Positions 29,753-41,560 of a DNA stretch of 64,000 nt are shown in pieces. This DNA comes from Myxococcales bacterium (lineage in GTDB: Bacteria > Myxococcota_A > Bradymonadia > REDH01), in assembly GCA_020633625.1 (NCBI GenBank), contig JACKDJ010000023.1, positions 1-64,000 on the forward strand, written 5' to 3'. Under the pieces are notes generated by a model. That model worked only from the letters and a program-made list of their open reading frames with translations, had not been told where the DNA came from and did no database searches. Each line of letters begins with the position of its first letter. Position 1 is the stretch's first letter. The position numbers and the translations under genes were made by a program.

Positions 29753-31036
29753 GTGCGTCGCTTCCTCTACATCACGCCGTACTTTCCGCCGCAGTCGCGG
29801 GTCGGCGCGCTGCGTCCGCTGAAGTTCGCGCGCCACCTGCCGGCGCTCGGGTGGGAGCCGGTGGTCCTCGCCGACCTGCTCCCGGCCGACGCGATGGACG
29901 CGACCCTGTTCGACGCCGTGCCCGCCGGTCTCGAGGTCCGCTTCGACTACAGCGCAAAGGCGGCGCGGACCTTCGGGGCGTTTCGGGCCGGTGAGCTTCC
30001 CGCCCCGCCGTCCTCGTCCCCGGCAAAGCGACCGTCGCGGCTCGCGGCGTGGGTCGAGCGCAACACATCCCCCGAGTGGATCCCGCTCGGGGAGCACAGC
30101 GTCGACATCCCCCACGCCGTCGCGGCAGCCAAACGGGCGCTGACAGAGGTCGCGGGCTGCGAGGCGATCGTCGTCAACGCAGACCCGTATGCGGCCCTCA
30201 TCGTTGGTCGGCGCGTGGCCGCCGCCACCGGCCTGCCGCTGATCGGCGACCTCCGCGACCCGTGGGGACCGTGCGAGCTGCGCCGCCCCCAGCGCCCGGC
30301 GCCGCAGCGCGCCGCCGTCGACAGGATCGAGCGCTGGGTGATCGACGGTTGCGCGAGGTACGTCGTCAACACCGAGACCGCGCGCGCCGCCTACATCGCG
30401 CTCTACCCGGACGTCCCGCCCGAGCGCTTCGTGGTCATCCGAAACCACGGCGACGCCGACCTGATCGGGGCCGGTGAGTTCCCGCGAGGAGACCGGTTCC
30501 GCATCCTCTTCATGGGGAACTTTCGCCGCTTCGTCGAGGGCACGCAGCTCCTCGAGGCCCTGGCGAAGCTCCCGGCGCTGGGCGTGTCGCTCGAACGCGT
30601 CGAGCTCGTCGTCACGGGACGCGTGCCCGAAGACGTGCGCACGCTGGCGGACTCGCTCGGTGTCGGCGAGGCGCTCGTCTCCGCGCCGTTCGTTCCGTAT
30701 CGACAGGTCGGCCCGTACCTCGAGACCGCCGACCTTCTCGTCTCGCTCTCGAACGCGACCGACCAGCGCATACCTGCAAAGCTCTTCGACTACGCGACTT
30801 CGACGCGCCCGATCCTGATCGTCGCCGACAGCGTCGAGCTCGGCGACATCGCGAAGCAGCTCGGCGGCGCCGAGCTCGTCGGCCTGACCGACGTCGACGG
30901 AATCGCGCGTGCGTTCGCGCGGAGCGTGGCGAGCGGGCGCGAGCGCGTGATCCCTCGCGAGCACGCGGGGCTCGACAGCGCGACGGCCGCGGGAGCGCTC
31001 GCGGCGGTGCTCGAAGAGGCCACATCCGGTGGGTGA
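29753..31036 (+). CDS. Glycosyltransferase family 4-like
   Basis: The GTG at 29753 gives 427 residues beginning MRRFLYITPYFPPQSRVGALRP, the standard N-terminus of GT-B glycosyltransferases of family 4. Later segments include GLPLIGDLRDPWG, YVVNTETAR, FRILFMGNFRRFVEG and RIPAKLFDYATSTRPILIV. The last of these sits where the nucleotide-sugar site is expected, with the E-x7-E replaced by an F-D-Y-A-T-type version common in this subgroup. The donor and acceptor are unknown. A sulfotransferase gene follows on the same strand. Confidence 0.88.
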   Translation: MRRFLYITPYFPPQSRVGALRPLKFARHLPALGWEPVVLADLLPADAMDATLFDAVPAGLEVRFDYSAKAARTFGAFRAGELPAPPSSSPAKRPSRLAAWVERNTSPEWIPLGEHSVDIPHAVAAAKRALTEVAGCEAIVVNADPYAALIVGRRVAAATGLPLIGDLRDPWGPCELRRPQRPAPQRAAVDRIERWVIDGCARYVVNTETARAAYIALYPDVPPERFVVIRNHGDADLIGAGEFPRGDRFRILFMGNFRRFVEGTQLLEALAKLPALGVSLERVELVVTGRVPEDVRTLADSLGVGEALVSAPFVPYRQVGPYLETADLLVSLSNATDQRIPAKLFDYATSTRPILIVADSVELGDIAKQLGGAELVGLTDVDGIARAFARSVASGRERVIPREHAGLDSATAAGALAAVLEEATSGG

Positions 31037-31155
31037 GGGGTCGGCCGGCGCGGCGCTCGCCGTGTCGTGGACCCCGCGGCGCCCGCAGGCTATCCTCGCG
31101 CGCCGACTCGCCTCTCACCGGAACCTCCGTGACCTCATCCAGCCACTCCGCACCG

Positions 31156-31956
31156 ATGAACGGGATGCTCATCGTCATCGGGGCGATGAAGTGCGGGACG
31201 TCGACGCTCCACCAGCATCTGCGGCTGCACCCTCAGATCTCGATGTCACGGGTCAAGGAGCTCGACTTCTTCGTCTCCGAGCGAACATGGCCGAAGGGGG
31301 TCGAGTGGTACCGGTCTCGCTTCGATGCTCGGGCAGCTGTCCGCGGGGAGTCGTCGCCGAACTACACGAAGTGGCCGAAGTTCGACGGCGTGCCGGCGCG
31401 AATGCACTCCGTCGCGCCCGACGCGAAGCTCGTGTACCTGATGCGCGACCCCATCGACCGCATCGTCTCGCACTATCGCCACAACGTCTCGCACGGTCGT
31501 GAGACCCGTCCGGTCGACGTCGCGCTCACGGAGCCCGGTCCAAACAACTACGTGACGTCGAGCTCGTACTGGCTGCAGATCTCGAAGTTTCTGGAGTTCT
31601 ACGCCCCCGAACAGCTGCGGCTCTTCGAGCTGCGCGAGCTGAACTCCGAGCCGCGTCGCGTCGTGCGCGAGCTGTGCGAGTGGGTCGGCGTCGACGCGGC
31701 GTTCGATCACGCGGGGCTCGACCGGATCCACCACTCGTCGAGCGACAAGGGCCGCCCGACCGAGCTGGGACGACGCATACAGGAGTACCCGGGCGGCCGC
31801 GCCGTCAGGACCGTGTTGTCGCGCTGGCTCGAGGAGCCGCTGCCCAAGCCGGTCCTCGCGCTCGAGACGCGAGAGTACCTGCGCGAGCAGCTCGCTCCCG
31901 ACGTCGCCGCGCTGCGCGAGTTCTGGGGCCGCGACCTCGCGGACTGGAGCGTCTGA
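31156..31956 (+). CDS. Sulfotransferase
   Basis: The ATG at 31156 gives 266 residues. The PAPS-binding loop IGAMKCGTSTLHQHL is at the N-terminus, with Lys12 as the phosphosulfate-contacting residue. The 3'-phosphate-binding segment is YLMRDPIDRIVSHYRH. This is the heparan-sulfotransferase-like bacterial type, so it probably transfers sulfate to a sugar. Together with the flippase, glycosyltransferases and methyltransferases it suggests a sulfated, methylated surface glycan. No gene for PAPS synthesis is in the window. Confidence 0.88.
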   Translation: MNGMLIVIGAMKCGTSTLHQHLRLHPQISMSRVKELDFFVSERTWPKGVEWYRSRFDARAAVRGESSPNYTKWPKFDGVPARMHSVAPDAKLVYLMRDPIDRIVSHYRHNVSHGRETRPVDVALTEPGPNNYVTSSSYWLQISKFLEFYAPEQLRLFELRELNSEPRRVVRELCEWVGVDAAFDHAGLDRIHHSSSDKGRPTELGRRIQEYPGGRAVRTVLSRWLEEPLPKPVLALETREYLREQLAPDVAALREFWGRDLADWSV

Positions 31957-31971
31957 GCTCGCTGCCGTAGG

Positions 31972-33393
31972 TCAGCGCTTGCCCAGGCGACGAAGGACCG
32001 ACTGGGCGGCGTGCCAACCACACATCCCGTGCACGCCGCCGCCCGGAGGCGTCGAGGCCGACGCGATGAACAGCCGCGGGTTCGGCGTCGAGTACGGGTC
32101 GAGCCGCGCGACGGGTCGCGTAAAGAGCTGGGTGGCGTCGGCCGCGCCGCCCGTGATCGCCCCGCCCACGTAGTTCGGGTTGTGTCGCTCGAAGTCTGCC
32201 GGTGACCACACGTGGCGGGCCAGCACACGATCGCGAAAGCCCGGCGCGAAGCGCTCGATCTGCGCTTCGATCGCGTCGGTCATGTCCACGGTGCAGCCGC
32301 TCGGCACGTGACAGTAGGCGTAGCCGGTATGTTTGGACTCAGGCGCGCGCGACGGGTCGAAGTGGGACTGCTGGCAGACGATCAGGTAAGGCCGCTCGGC
32401 GACGCGCCCGCGCCACGGCGCCCGCTCCGCGTCTGCGATCTCCTCGAGCGTTCCGCCGACGTGGATCGTCGACGCGCGAGCGCAGTCCGCCGCCGCCCAG
32501 GGGATCGGGCCGTCGAGCGCGTAGTCGACCTTGAACGTCCCCGGGCCATACCGGTAGCGGCGAAGGCGCCGCCGATACGAGTCGGGCAGGGCGTCGCCGG
32601 CGATGTCGGCCATCGGACCGGGCGACGTGTCGAAGATCACCGCCCGCGACGGCGGCAGTTCGGCGAGCGAGCGCACCGGTGAGCCGAGCTGCACGCGGCC
32701 GCGCAGCGACTCGAACAGCGCGACGAGGGCCCGGGCGATGGACTGCGAGCCGCCGACCGCCACCGGCCACGCGGAGAGGTGCGCAGTGACCGCGAAGATC
32801 AGGCCGACCGCGCCCGAGAGGGGCGCTTCGAGCGGCAGGATCGAGTGGCCGGCGAGGCCGGCGAGCAGCGCACGCGCCTCTGGCGTCGAGAACGCAGCAC
32901 GCGCGAGCAGGCTCGCGGGAAGGCCGCCCGCCAGGCCAAACCGCGCCATCGTCACGGGATGTCCCGGGATCTTCCCAAGCGGCGCCATCAGGTCTGCGAG
33001 GAGCTCTGGGCCAGCATCGACGAAGGGGGACACGAGGCGTCGGTAGGCGCCGGCGTCGCGGCCGAGCCGTTCGGCCGTCTCGTCGACCGACAGCGACAGC
33101 GTCGCCGCGCGACCTCCGTCGAGTGGGTGAGCGACCGACAGCTGCGGGAAGGCCCACTCTAGCCCGTGCTCCGCGAGCGGCAGCGTGCGCCAGAACGGAG
33201 AGAGGACGCCCATCGGGTGCACGGCCGAACACAGGTCGTGCAGGTAGCCCTCGAGGGTGAGGGGACCGCTTCGCGTGCCGCCGCCGGCGACGGAGTCCGC
33301 CTCGAAGACGACGACCTCGAGCCCCTGCTGCGCGAGCGCGATCGCGGCCGACAGGCCGTTTGGCCCGGAGCCGACGACGACGACGTCGATCAC
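31972..33393 (-). CDS. FAD-dependent oxidoreductase (phytoene desaturase/PYROXD2-like)
   Basis: The GTG at 33393 overlaps the exonuclease III stop by four bases and starts VIDVVVVGSGPNGLSAA, the FAD-binding GxGxxG near the N-terminus. It has 473 residues. VVVFEADSVAGGGTRSG fits the dinucleotide-binding strand, and the C-terminal PGGGVHGMCGWHAAQSVLRRL is a second FAD contact. The size and pattern match phytoene-desaturase-like and PYROXD2-like proteins. No carotenoid genes are nearby, so the substrate is open. Confidence 0.85.
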   Translation of the reverse strand: MIDVVVVGSGPNGLSAAIALAQQGLEVVVFEADSVAGGGTRSGPLTLEGYLHDLCSAVHPMGVLSPFWRTLPLAEHGLEWAFPQLSVAHPLDGGRAATLSLSVDETAERLGRDAGAYRRLVSPFVDAGPELLADLMAPLGKIPGHPVTMARFGLAGGLPASLLARAAFSTPEARALLAGLAGHSILPLEAPLSGAVGLIFAVTAHLSAWPVAVGGSQSIARALVALFESLRGRVQLGSPVRSLAELPPSRAVIFDTSPGPMADIAGDALPDSYRRRLRRYRYGPGTFKVDYALDGPIPWAAADCARASTIHVGGTLEEIADAERAPWRGRVAERPYLIVCQQSHFDPSRAPESKHTGYAYCHVPSGCTVDMTDAIEAQIERFAPGFRDRVLARHVWSPADFERHNPNYVGGAITGGAADATQLFTRPVARLDPYSTPNPRLFIASASTPPGGGVHGMCGWHAAQSVLRRLGKR

Positions 33394-34181
33394 GGCGTGT
33401 GTGGCGCGTCGAGGTCGACGAAGACCGGGGCGTGGTCGGACGGGGTCTGGTCGCCCTGCTTCTTGCGCCAAGTCCGCTGCGGCGCCGCCGCGACCACGCG
33501 CTCGGCCGCAGCTGCGCTGGCCAGGATGTGGTCGATGCGCATCCCCTGATTGAAGCGGAACGCCATCCCCCGGTAGTCCCAGAACGTAAACCGCTCCTTC
33601 GGGTCATCGGGAAGGCGCGGCTCCACGACGTCGACGAGGCCCGCCTCGATGAGGGCGCCCCACCGCTCGTGCTCGAGCGGGTGAAAGCTCGGCACGTCGA
33701 CGAGCGCCGCGGGGTCCCACACGTCGGCGGCCGCAGGGGCGACGTTCAAGTCGCCGACGACGAGTGTGGGCTGGGCGAGGTCGAGGCCTCGAACGTACTC
33801 GATCAGCGCGTCGTAGAAGCGGAGCTTGTATGGAAACTTCGGGGAGTCTGCCGCCCCACCTTGCGGGCAGTACAGGTTGACGATGCGGACGCCGTCGACC
33901 GTGGCGGCGATCAGGCGCGACTGGCCTTCGTCTGCAGCGGGGAGGCCGCGCTCGACGTCGGCGAGACCCCTCAGCGAGGCGATCATGACGCCGTTCCACT
34001 GCGGCTGCCCGAAGATCGCTACCTCGTACCCGCGCGCCTCGAACAGCTCACGCGGGACGGCGTCCGTGTCGAGCTTGAGCTCCTGGATGCAGAGCACATC
34101 CGGGCGCTCCGCGTCGAGGTAGCGCTCGACGAGGGCGCCTCGGGCGTTGAGCGAGTTGACGTTCCAGGTGACGACGCGCAT
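33390..34181 (-). CDS. xth: Exodeoxyribonuclease III
   Basis: The 263-residue protein has the exonuclease III/AP endonuclease fold: MRVVTWNVNSLNAR, CIQELKLD (catalytic Glu), QWNGVMIAS, YCPQGG, VVGDLNVAP (Asp-Asn) and PSDHAPVFVDL (Asp-His). The length is near that of E. coli XthA. It repairs abasic sites and removes 3' blocks. It starts eight bases after the aconitase stop, and its stop overlaps the FAD oxidoreductase start. All three genes may be in one transcript. Confidence 0.93.
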   Translation of the reverse strand: MRVVTWNVNSLNARGALVERYLDAERPDVLCIQELKLDTDAVPRELFEARGYEVAIFGQPQWNGVMIASLRGLADVERGLPAADEGQSRLIAATVDGVRIVNLYCPQGGAADSPKFPYKLRFYDALIEYVRGLDLAQPTLVVGDLNVAPAAADVWDPAALVDVPSFHPLEHERWGALIEAGLVDVVEPRLPDDPKERFTFWDYRGMAFRFNQGMRIDHILASAAAAERVVAAAPQRTWRKKQGDQTPSDHAPVFVDLDAPHTP

Positions 34182-34189
34182 CGCCGCGC

Positions 34190-36892
<2,703 letters not shown>

Positions 36893-36979
36893 GTCACACC
36901 GGTGGGGTCGGGGTTCGTGCGTGGCGTATAGGCGCACGGGGCCCCCCGGGCAAGCGCGAGGCGGGCCTCGCCGGCGCCG

Positions 36980-38395
36980 CTACTCGGCCCCCGCGCTCGA
37001 CTGCAGTCGCTCCAGCGCCGCCCGGGCAGCGCGGCCGACGTCGCCGTGGTCGGCCGCTGCGACCGACAGCTCGCGGTAGGCGTCGGCCGCTCGGCCGTCT
37101 GCCGAGTACCACCCGCCAAGCAGCAGGTGCAGCTCGGCCGCGCGTGGGTGTGCGGGGGACCGCGCGAGGAGGGCGCCCGCGTCGGCAGCCGCCGCCTGCG
37201 TCCTCCCGCCGCGAGCGAGCGACACCACCCGCCAGAACGCGGCGTCGTCAGACAGGGCGGCGCCGCGCCGGCTGGCGCCGCCGAACCAATCGGCCGCCGT
37301 CGCGAAGTCCCCGCTCTGCAGCGCAGCCCATCCCGCGCGGAACTCGCGCTCCGCCTCGGGCTCGGCCTCGCGCCGCGTCCCCGCCGTCGCCGCCTCCACG
37401 CTGCGAGCTGGCTCAGGCGGTGGCGCGCCCGCTCCCCCGGGTGCTGCAGCTTCGCGTACCGGGCGGGGAGCCGCCACCGCCTGCGAGCGGGGAGCCGCCG
37501 TCGCTCGCGCCGCCGCGGACCCGCGCCCAGGGGAAGGGCGCGCCGCTGCGGCGACGTGGTCCGCCTCCCGAGCCGCCGTCAATGCCGCCGGCGCGTTGGT
37601 TGCCGTGACGGGCGCGCCGGCGGCGGGCGCTGCCTCGGGGAGCTGGACCGCAATATCCGCGCCGTCGCCGCGCGCGTCGGGAGTCGCCGCCGCGGGCGCA
37701 CCAGCGTTGGCAACGATCGGTGCCGCGGTGCCGGGGCGCGTGAGTCGATCTCCCGCTTCAAAGGTCTGAGTCACCCCGGCCTCTCGAAGCTCGACGCGCC
37801 CGTGGAACACCCGAAGCTCGCGCAGTGTGTCCCGATCGGCGCGCACCTCGAACGCGGTTCCGACGACCTCGATTTCGCTCTCGCCCACGATCACGCGGAG
37901 TCGCTCATCCGAGTCGAGGGGCGAGACGTCGACGAGCACACGACCTTGCGTTACCCGTATGACCTCGTCGTGGGTGTCGCCGAAGTGTGCAAACGCCGCT
38001 GCGTCGAGCGCGGTGACGGTCGCGTGCTGGGCCGGGCCGCCCCCACGCAAGGCGAGCGTGGCCGCGAGAGCGGCGCCCGACAGCAACAGCAGCGCCGCCG
38101 CAGCGCCCACGACGGGCAGCGCGCGCGGGCGCGGGCGAGGTCCGCGCGCCGGCATCGAGGCCCCCGCGGCCGCGAGCAGCGCCGCTCGCGCTTGCGCGTG
38201 GTCCGGCGCGTCGCGCACGGGTGCGTCGAGGACTGCGCCGAGCTCGGCGGCGTCGTCTGCGAGCTGCTGCAGCGCTTCCCACCGGCTCGCGCAGCGCGGG
38301 CACGCGTCGAGGTGTTCTCGCACGGTCTCGCCGGGGTCCGCGGCGTCGAACGCACGCTCCAGCTCGATGGGCGAAGGACAGCCGTTCGTGCTCAT
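36980..38395 (-). CDS. Membrane anti-sigma factor with FecR domain and TPR-like C-terminus
   Basis: The start at 38395 overlaps the sigma factor stop by four bases (ATGA), giving 471 residues. An N-terminal zinc-finger-type anti-sigma motif, EHLDACPRCASRW (H-x3-C-x2-C), is followed by a transmembrane helix (about 90-115, VVGAAAALLLLSGAALAATLAL). A FecR domain comes next (GRVLVDVSPLDSDERLRVIVGE to LRVFHGRVELRE). A Pro/Ala-rich linker leads to a TPR-like C-terminal part ending in GDVGRAARAALERLQS. The protein should hold the neighbouring sigma factor at the membrane until an outer signal arrives. Confidence 0.85.
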   Translation of the reverse strand: MSTNGCPSPIELERAFDAADPGETVREHLDACPRCASRWEALQQLADDAAELGAVLDAPVRDAPDHAQARAALLAAAGASMPARGPRPRPRALPVVGAAAALLLLSGAALAATLALRGGGPAQHATVTALDAAAFAHFGDTHDEVIRVTQGRVLVDVSPLDSDERLRVIVGESEIEVVGTAFEVRADRDTLRELRVFHGRVELREAGVTQTFEAGDRLTRPGTAAPIVANAGAPAAATPDARGDGADIAVQLPEAAPAAGAPVTATNAPAALTAAREADHVAAAARPSPGRGSAAARATAAPRSQAVAAPRPVREAAAPGGAGAPPPEPARSVEAATAGTRREAEPEAEREFRAGWAALQSGDFATAADWFGGASRRGAALSDDAAFWRVVSLARGGRTQAAAADAGALLARSPAHPRAAELHLLLGGWYSADGRAADAYRELSVAAADHGDVGRAARAALERLQSSAGAE

Positions 38396-39009
38396 GCGTC
38401 GACTCCCCGCAGCTCGAGCAGCTTCGCGCGTGCGTCGTGGAGGCGTCGGTGAACGGTGCCGACCGGGACGTCGAGCGCTTCGGCCACGGCGGTGGCCGGG
38501 AGGTGCTCGAGCTGTGAGAGCACGAAGACCTCGCGGAGCGGCTCGGAGAGCCTGCGCAGGCATGCGTCTAGCTGGCGCAGCTCACTGCGACACTCGAGCG
38601 CCTGGCGAGGGTCCTCGTCGGTAGGCCGCGCCCACCCGAACGCCCCAGCCAGCCGCGAACGGCGAGCACGCGCGCGTCGCTCGTTCCTCACCACGTTCAC
38701 CGCGACTCCGATCAGCCACGCTCGGGCGCTCCGGCTGCCATCGAAGTGGGGGGCGGCTGTGAACGCTGCCAGGAACGCCCGCTGCACCAGGTCGTCGACG
38801 TCGGCATCGGTCGGGCCGAGCAGCTTCGCGACGACGCGGGTCAGGTCGCGGGCGTAGAGGTCGAACAGCTCGCCGAGCGCGGTCATGTCTCCACGAGCGC
38901 AACGTCGAAGGCCGTCCGAAGCCCGCGCCTCGGCGTCGCGCCGCTCGTCGGCGCGCGTCCGCGCCGCGTCGAGCGACACCAGCTCGCCGGATCGCGCCCG
39001 CGCGCTCAC
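38392..39009 (-). CDS. ECF-type RNA polymerase sigma factor
   Basis: The GTG at 39009 overlaps the outer-membrane-protein stop by four bases and gives 205 residues. Region 2 is ELFDLYARDLTRVV..DVDDLVQRAFLAAF and region 4 is LSEPLREVFVLSQLE..VPVGTVHRRLHDARAKL. There is no region 1 or 3, as expected for an ECF factor. Its stop overlaps the anti-sigma start, so the outer-membrane protein, sigma factor and anti-sigma factor are translationally coupled in that order. Confidence 0.92.
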   Translation of the reverse strand: MSARARSGELVSLDAARTRADERRDAEARASDGLRRCARGDMTALGELFDLYARDLTRVVAKLLGPTDADVDDLVQRAFLAAFTAAPHFDGSRSARAWLIGVAVNVVRNERRARARRSRLAGAFGWARPTDEDPRQALECRSELRQLDACLRRLSEPLREVFVLSQLEHLPATAVAEALDVPVGTVHRRLHDARAKLLELRGVDA

Positions 39010-40025
39010 TGGGCGCTCCAGTCGACGCCGAGGCCGACAGACGCGCGCCACGTGGGCGGCGCGGCCAGCGTGACGGTCTCGGCCTCGCGCGATCGCGAGC
39101 CGGCGGTGGGGTCGAAGACGAGCCGAGCTGTGACCATCGCGTGGACCCGCCGCGGGCCGGCGCCACGCAGCCAGAGCGCGGCGCCGACGCGCGGCCCCAC
39201 CGCGTCGAGAGTGTTCTCCGGTATGCTGCGCGCGCTCGCATCGTCTGGACGCGTTCGGGCCCATCCGATCCCAGCCTCAATGGCCGGCGTCACGAAGACG
39301 GCGCCGGCGCGGAGAGTCGGGCCCCAGCCCAGCGCCGCAGACAGGTCGTAGCGCGCCGACACGTCCTGGTCCGCGTCGTGCGCGCCCTCGATGTCTGTCG
39401 CGGCCTCGAGCCTCACGCGGACCGCCCCGCGCCCCAGCCCCACCGTCGCGCCCCCTCCGGCGTCGAACCAGCCCTCGGCCGCTCGGTCGACGCCGACGCC
39501 GGCGTCGACGAACAGCGACACCGGGCGCGCGCCGCGGTCTCGCCGTCGAGTCTCGGTCGACGGCTCAGACTCGGCAGACGGCATCGTCGTGCTCGCTCCC
39601 GGACTCTGCCCATCGTCGTGGTCGGGAGCGGGTGGGATGTCGCCGTCGACGAGCACGAACAGATCGAGCGCCGGGCTCTGCTGAGTCCAGCTCTGGATCC
39701 ACGCCGCCGCGGCGTCGACGCTGACGAGCTCGCGCGTCTCCGTGCGGCCGTCGCCGCGCGTGGCGACGACGCGGAGCGGGGAGCCCCCGGTCACTGCGAC
39801 GCGTGGGCAGTCGTCGCCGGGCGCGACCCGAACCCCGAGGGCGGCGAGGCTCGCTGTCAGCGCAGACATCGACTCGGGGTCGCCGCCGAGCGAGATCGCA
39901 CCGTCGCAGTCGGTGCGGACCAGCTGCGCACGCGCGCTGCCCGGCGCGCCGACCAGCAGCGCGGCCGCGAGGGTGGCGGCTGCCCGGCGCTGGGACTCGG
40001 TGCGACTGTGTCGGATCGGCGACAT
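39006..40025 (-). CDS. Secreted protein, probable outer-membrane beta-barrel
   Basis: The ATG at 40025 gives 339 residues and a signal peptide (MSPIRHSRTESQRRAAATLAAALLVGAPGSARAQ). The middle has VSVDAAAAWIQSWTQQSPALDLFVLVD and an Asp/Ser-rich linker. The C-terminal half alternates hydrophobic and polar residues (VSLFVDAGVGVDRA, AVRVRLEAATDIE, WRASVGLGVDWSAQ). It ends in a short strand, as beta-barrel proteins often do. It heads the coupled sigma/anti-sigma operon, a common myxobacterial arrangement, so it may be a signal or effector of that system. Confidence 0.75.
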   Translation of the reverse strand: MSPIRHSRTESQRRAAATLAAALLVGAPGSARAQLVRTDCDGAISLGGDPESMSALTASLAALGVRVAPGDDCPRVAVTGGSPLRVVATRGDGRTETRELVSVDAAAAWIQSWTQQSPALDLFVLVDGDIPPAPDHDDGQSPGASTTMPSAESEPSTETRRRDRGARPVSLFVDAGVGVDRAAEGWFDAGGGATVGLGRGAVRVRLEAATDIEGAHDADQDVSARYDLSAALGWGPTLRAGAVFVTPAIEAGIGWARTRPDDASARSIPENTLDAVGPRVGAALWLRGAGPRRVHAMVTARLVFDPTAGSRSREAETVTLAAPPTWRASVGLGVDWSAQ

Positions 40026-40201
40026 GACCTGATTGTCCGGCTCTCGCAGACTCCTTCGGACTCGGTCTCGAGCCCACCACGATAGCCCGAGCTCGGCTGG
40101 AACCGAAGGATCCGGTCGGTGGCGGGCAATGTGTGTAGACGCGTCCAAACCCACCATCCGCTGCCCGCGCAGCAAAGAACCCTCACGCAAAGGCGATCGA
40201 G

Positions 40202-40957
40202 ATGAACGATATCGTGCAGTTCCCGTTCTACGCTCAGCTCCTTGTTGCCGCCGCCCTCGGCGGTGTCTGCGCCTGTGGCGACGCCGCCGCCAACGACGAT
40301 GTAGCGCTGTGCTACGACACAAACGTGTCGGTCTCGCTGTGCGACCCGGCCACCGCGTCGTTCACCCTCGCGTCGACCAACCAATACTACCCGCTCATCC
40401 CCGGCCTGCGCGTCGTGCTCGAGGGGATCGACCACGAAACCGGCGACACCGAGCGCGTCGTGCGTACCGTCCTCGCCGAGACGCGGACCGTGGCCGGCGT
40501 CGAGGTCCACGTTCTGCGCCACGAGACGTACACGAACGGAGAGCTCGAGGAGCTCGCGACAAACTTCTACGTCGAGGCGACGGATGGCACCGTTTGCTAC
40601 TTCGGCGAAGACGTCGAGTGGTACGAGGGCGGACAGCAGGTCGACACCGCGGGCTCGTGGCGCGCCGGCGTCGACGGCGCGGCGCCGGGCGTGATCATGC
40701 CGGCGGCACCTTCTGCCGACAACCGCTACCTCCAGGAGAACGCCCCGGGGATCGCGCTCGACATGGGGCGCGTCGATCTCATCAACGGGACGATGACCGT
40801 GAACGGCGTCGTCTACGAAGACGTCGTCACGATCTACGACATCAATCCGTTCGAGGGCTGTGTCGAGCCTGAACAGAAGCGCTACATCGCCGGGATCGGC
40901 GAGGTGCAAGACGTAGACGCGGTCCTCGTCGAATTCGAGTTGCCCAGCGGGAGCTGA
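40202..40957 (+). CDS. Lipoprotein of unknown function
   Basis: The 251-residue protein starts MNDIVQFPFYAQLLVAAALGG and continues VCACGD, a lipoprotein-type signal. GGCGATCGAG stands directly before the ATG. The mature part is acidic, with little lysine and several paired cysteines (LCYDTNVSVSLCD). It contains YYPLIPGLRVVLEG, a hydrophobic strand repeated in style further on. I do not recognise a known domain. It lies divergent from the sigma-factor operon. Confidence 0.65.
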   Translation: MNDIVQFPFYAQLLVAAALGGVCACGDAAANDDVALCYDTNVSVSLCDPATASFTLASTNQYYPLIPGLRVVLEGIDHETGDTERVVRTVLAETRTVAGVEVHVLRHETYTNGELEELATNFYVEATDGTVCYFGEDVEWYEGGQQVDTAGSWRAGVDGAAPGVIMPAAPSADNRYLQENAPGIALDMGRVDLINGTMTVNGVVYEDVVTIYDINPFEGCVEPEQKRYIAGIGEVQDVDAVLVEFELPSGS

Positions 40958-40995
40958 GGCGGGGCGCCGGCGCTGATCGCGTCTACCCCGCGATC

Positions 40996-41550
40996 TCACC
41001 CCGACAGGTCACGCCGCACGCGCGCGTACGCCTCGACGTCGACGACGTCGCCGGTCGAGAGGCGCGCGTAGCTGCGCAGCACCCCCTCGTACCGCATCCC
41101 CGCCTTCTGCATCACGCGCGCCGAGCCCGGGTTCGACAGCGCACAGTAGGCCCAAACACGGTGCACGTCGTCGCACTCGAACATCGCGTCGATGACCACC
41201 GCCGCGGCCTCGGACATGATGCCCTGACCCCACAGGCGGCGCGCGAGCACGTAGCCGAGGGTGACCATGGGCGGCGCGAAGATGGCACCGATCATCCCAA
41301 CCACGAGTGGGTCGTCGCCCAGGCGGATCGACCACGTGAACTCCCGCCGGGCGGTCCAGGCGTCGGCGGCGTACGCGAGGAACTCGTGCGTGTCTGCGAC
41401 GCTGCGGTGCGTCGACCAGAGCAGCGTCTTCGTCACCTCGGGGTCAGACGCGTACTCGCGAAAGATGTCTGGTGCGTCGGCCGCCCGCGGACGGCGCAGC
41501 GAGAGCCGCGGAGTGCTGAGCTGCTCGGGGGGCGAGAACGACGAAGTCAT
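40996..41550 (-). CDS. GNAT-family N-acetyltransferase
   Basis: The 184-residue protein (ATG at 41550) has the GNAT pattern: LSTPRLSLRRPRAADAPDIF, the acetyl-CoA loop region LARRLWGQGIMSEAAAVVID, and HRVWAYCALSNPGSARVMQKAGMRYEGVLR. This C-terminal signature is of the RimJ/RimL type, which acetylates N-termini or small amines. The start is 10 bases after the polA stop on the same strand. Confidence 0.88.
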   Translation of the reverse strand: MTSSFSPPEQLSTPRLSLRRPRAADAPDIFREYASDPEVTKTLLWSTHRSVADTHEFLAYAADAWTARREFTWSIRLGDDPLVVGMIGAIFAPPMVTLGYVLARRLWGQGIMSEAAAVVIDAMFECDDVHRVWAYCALSNPGSARVMQKAGMRYEGVLRSYARLSTGDVVDVEAYARVRRDLSG

Positions 41551-41560
41551 CGCGCCTCGC

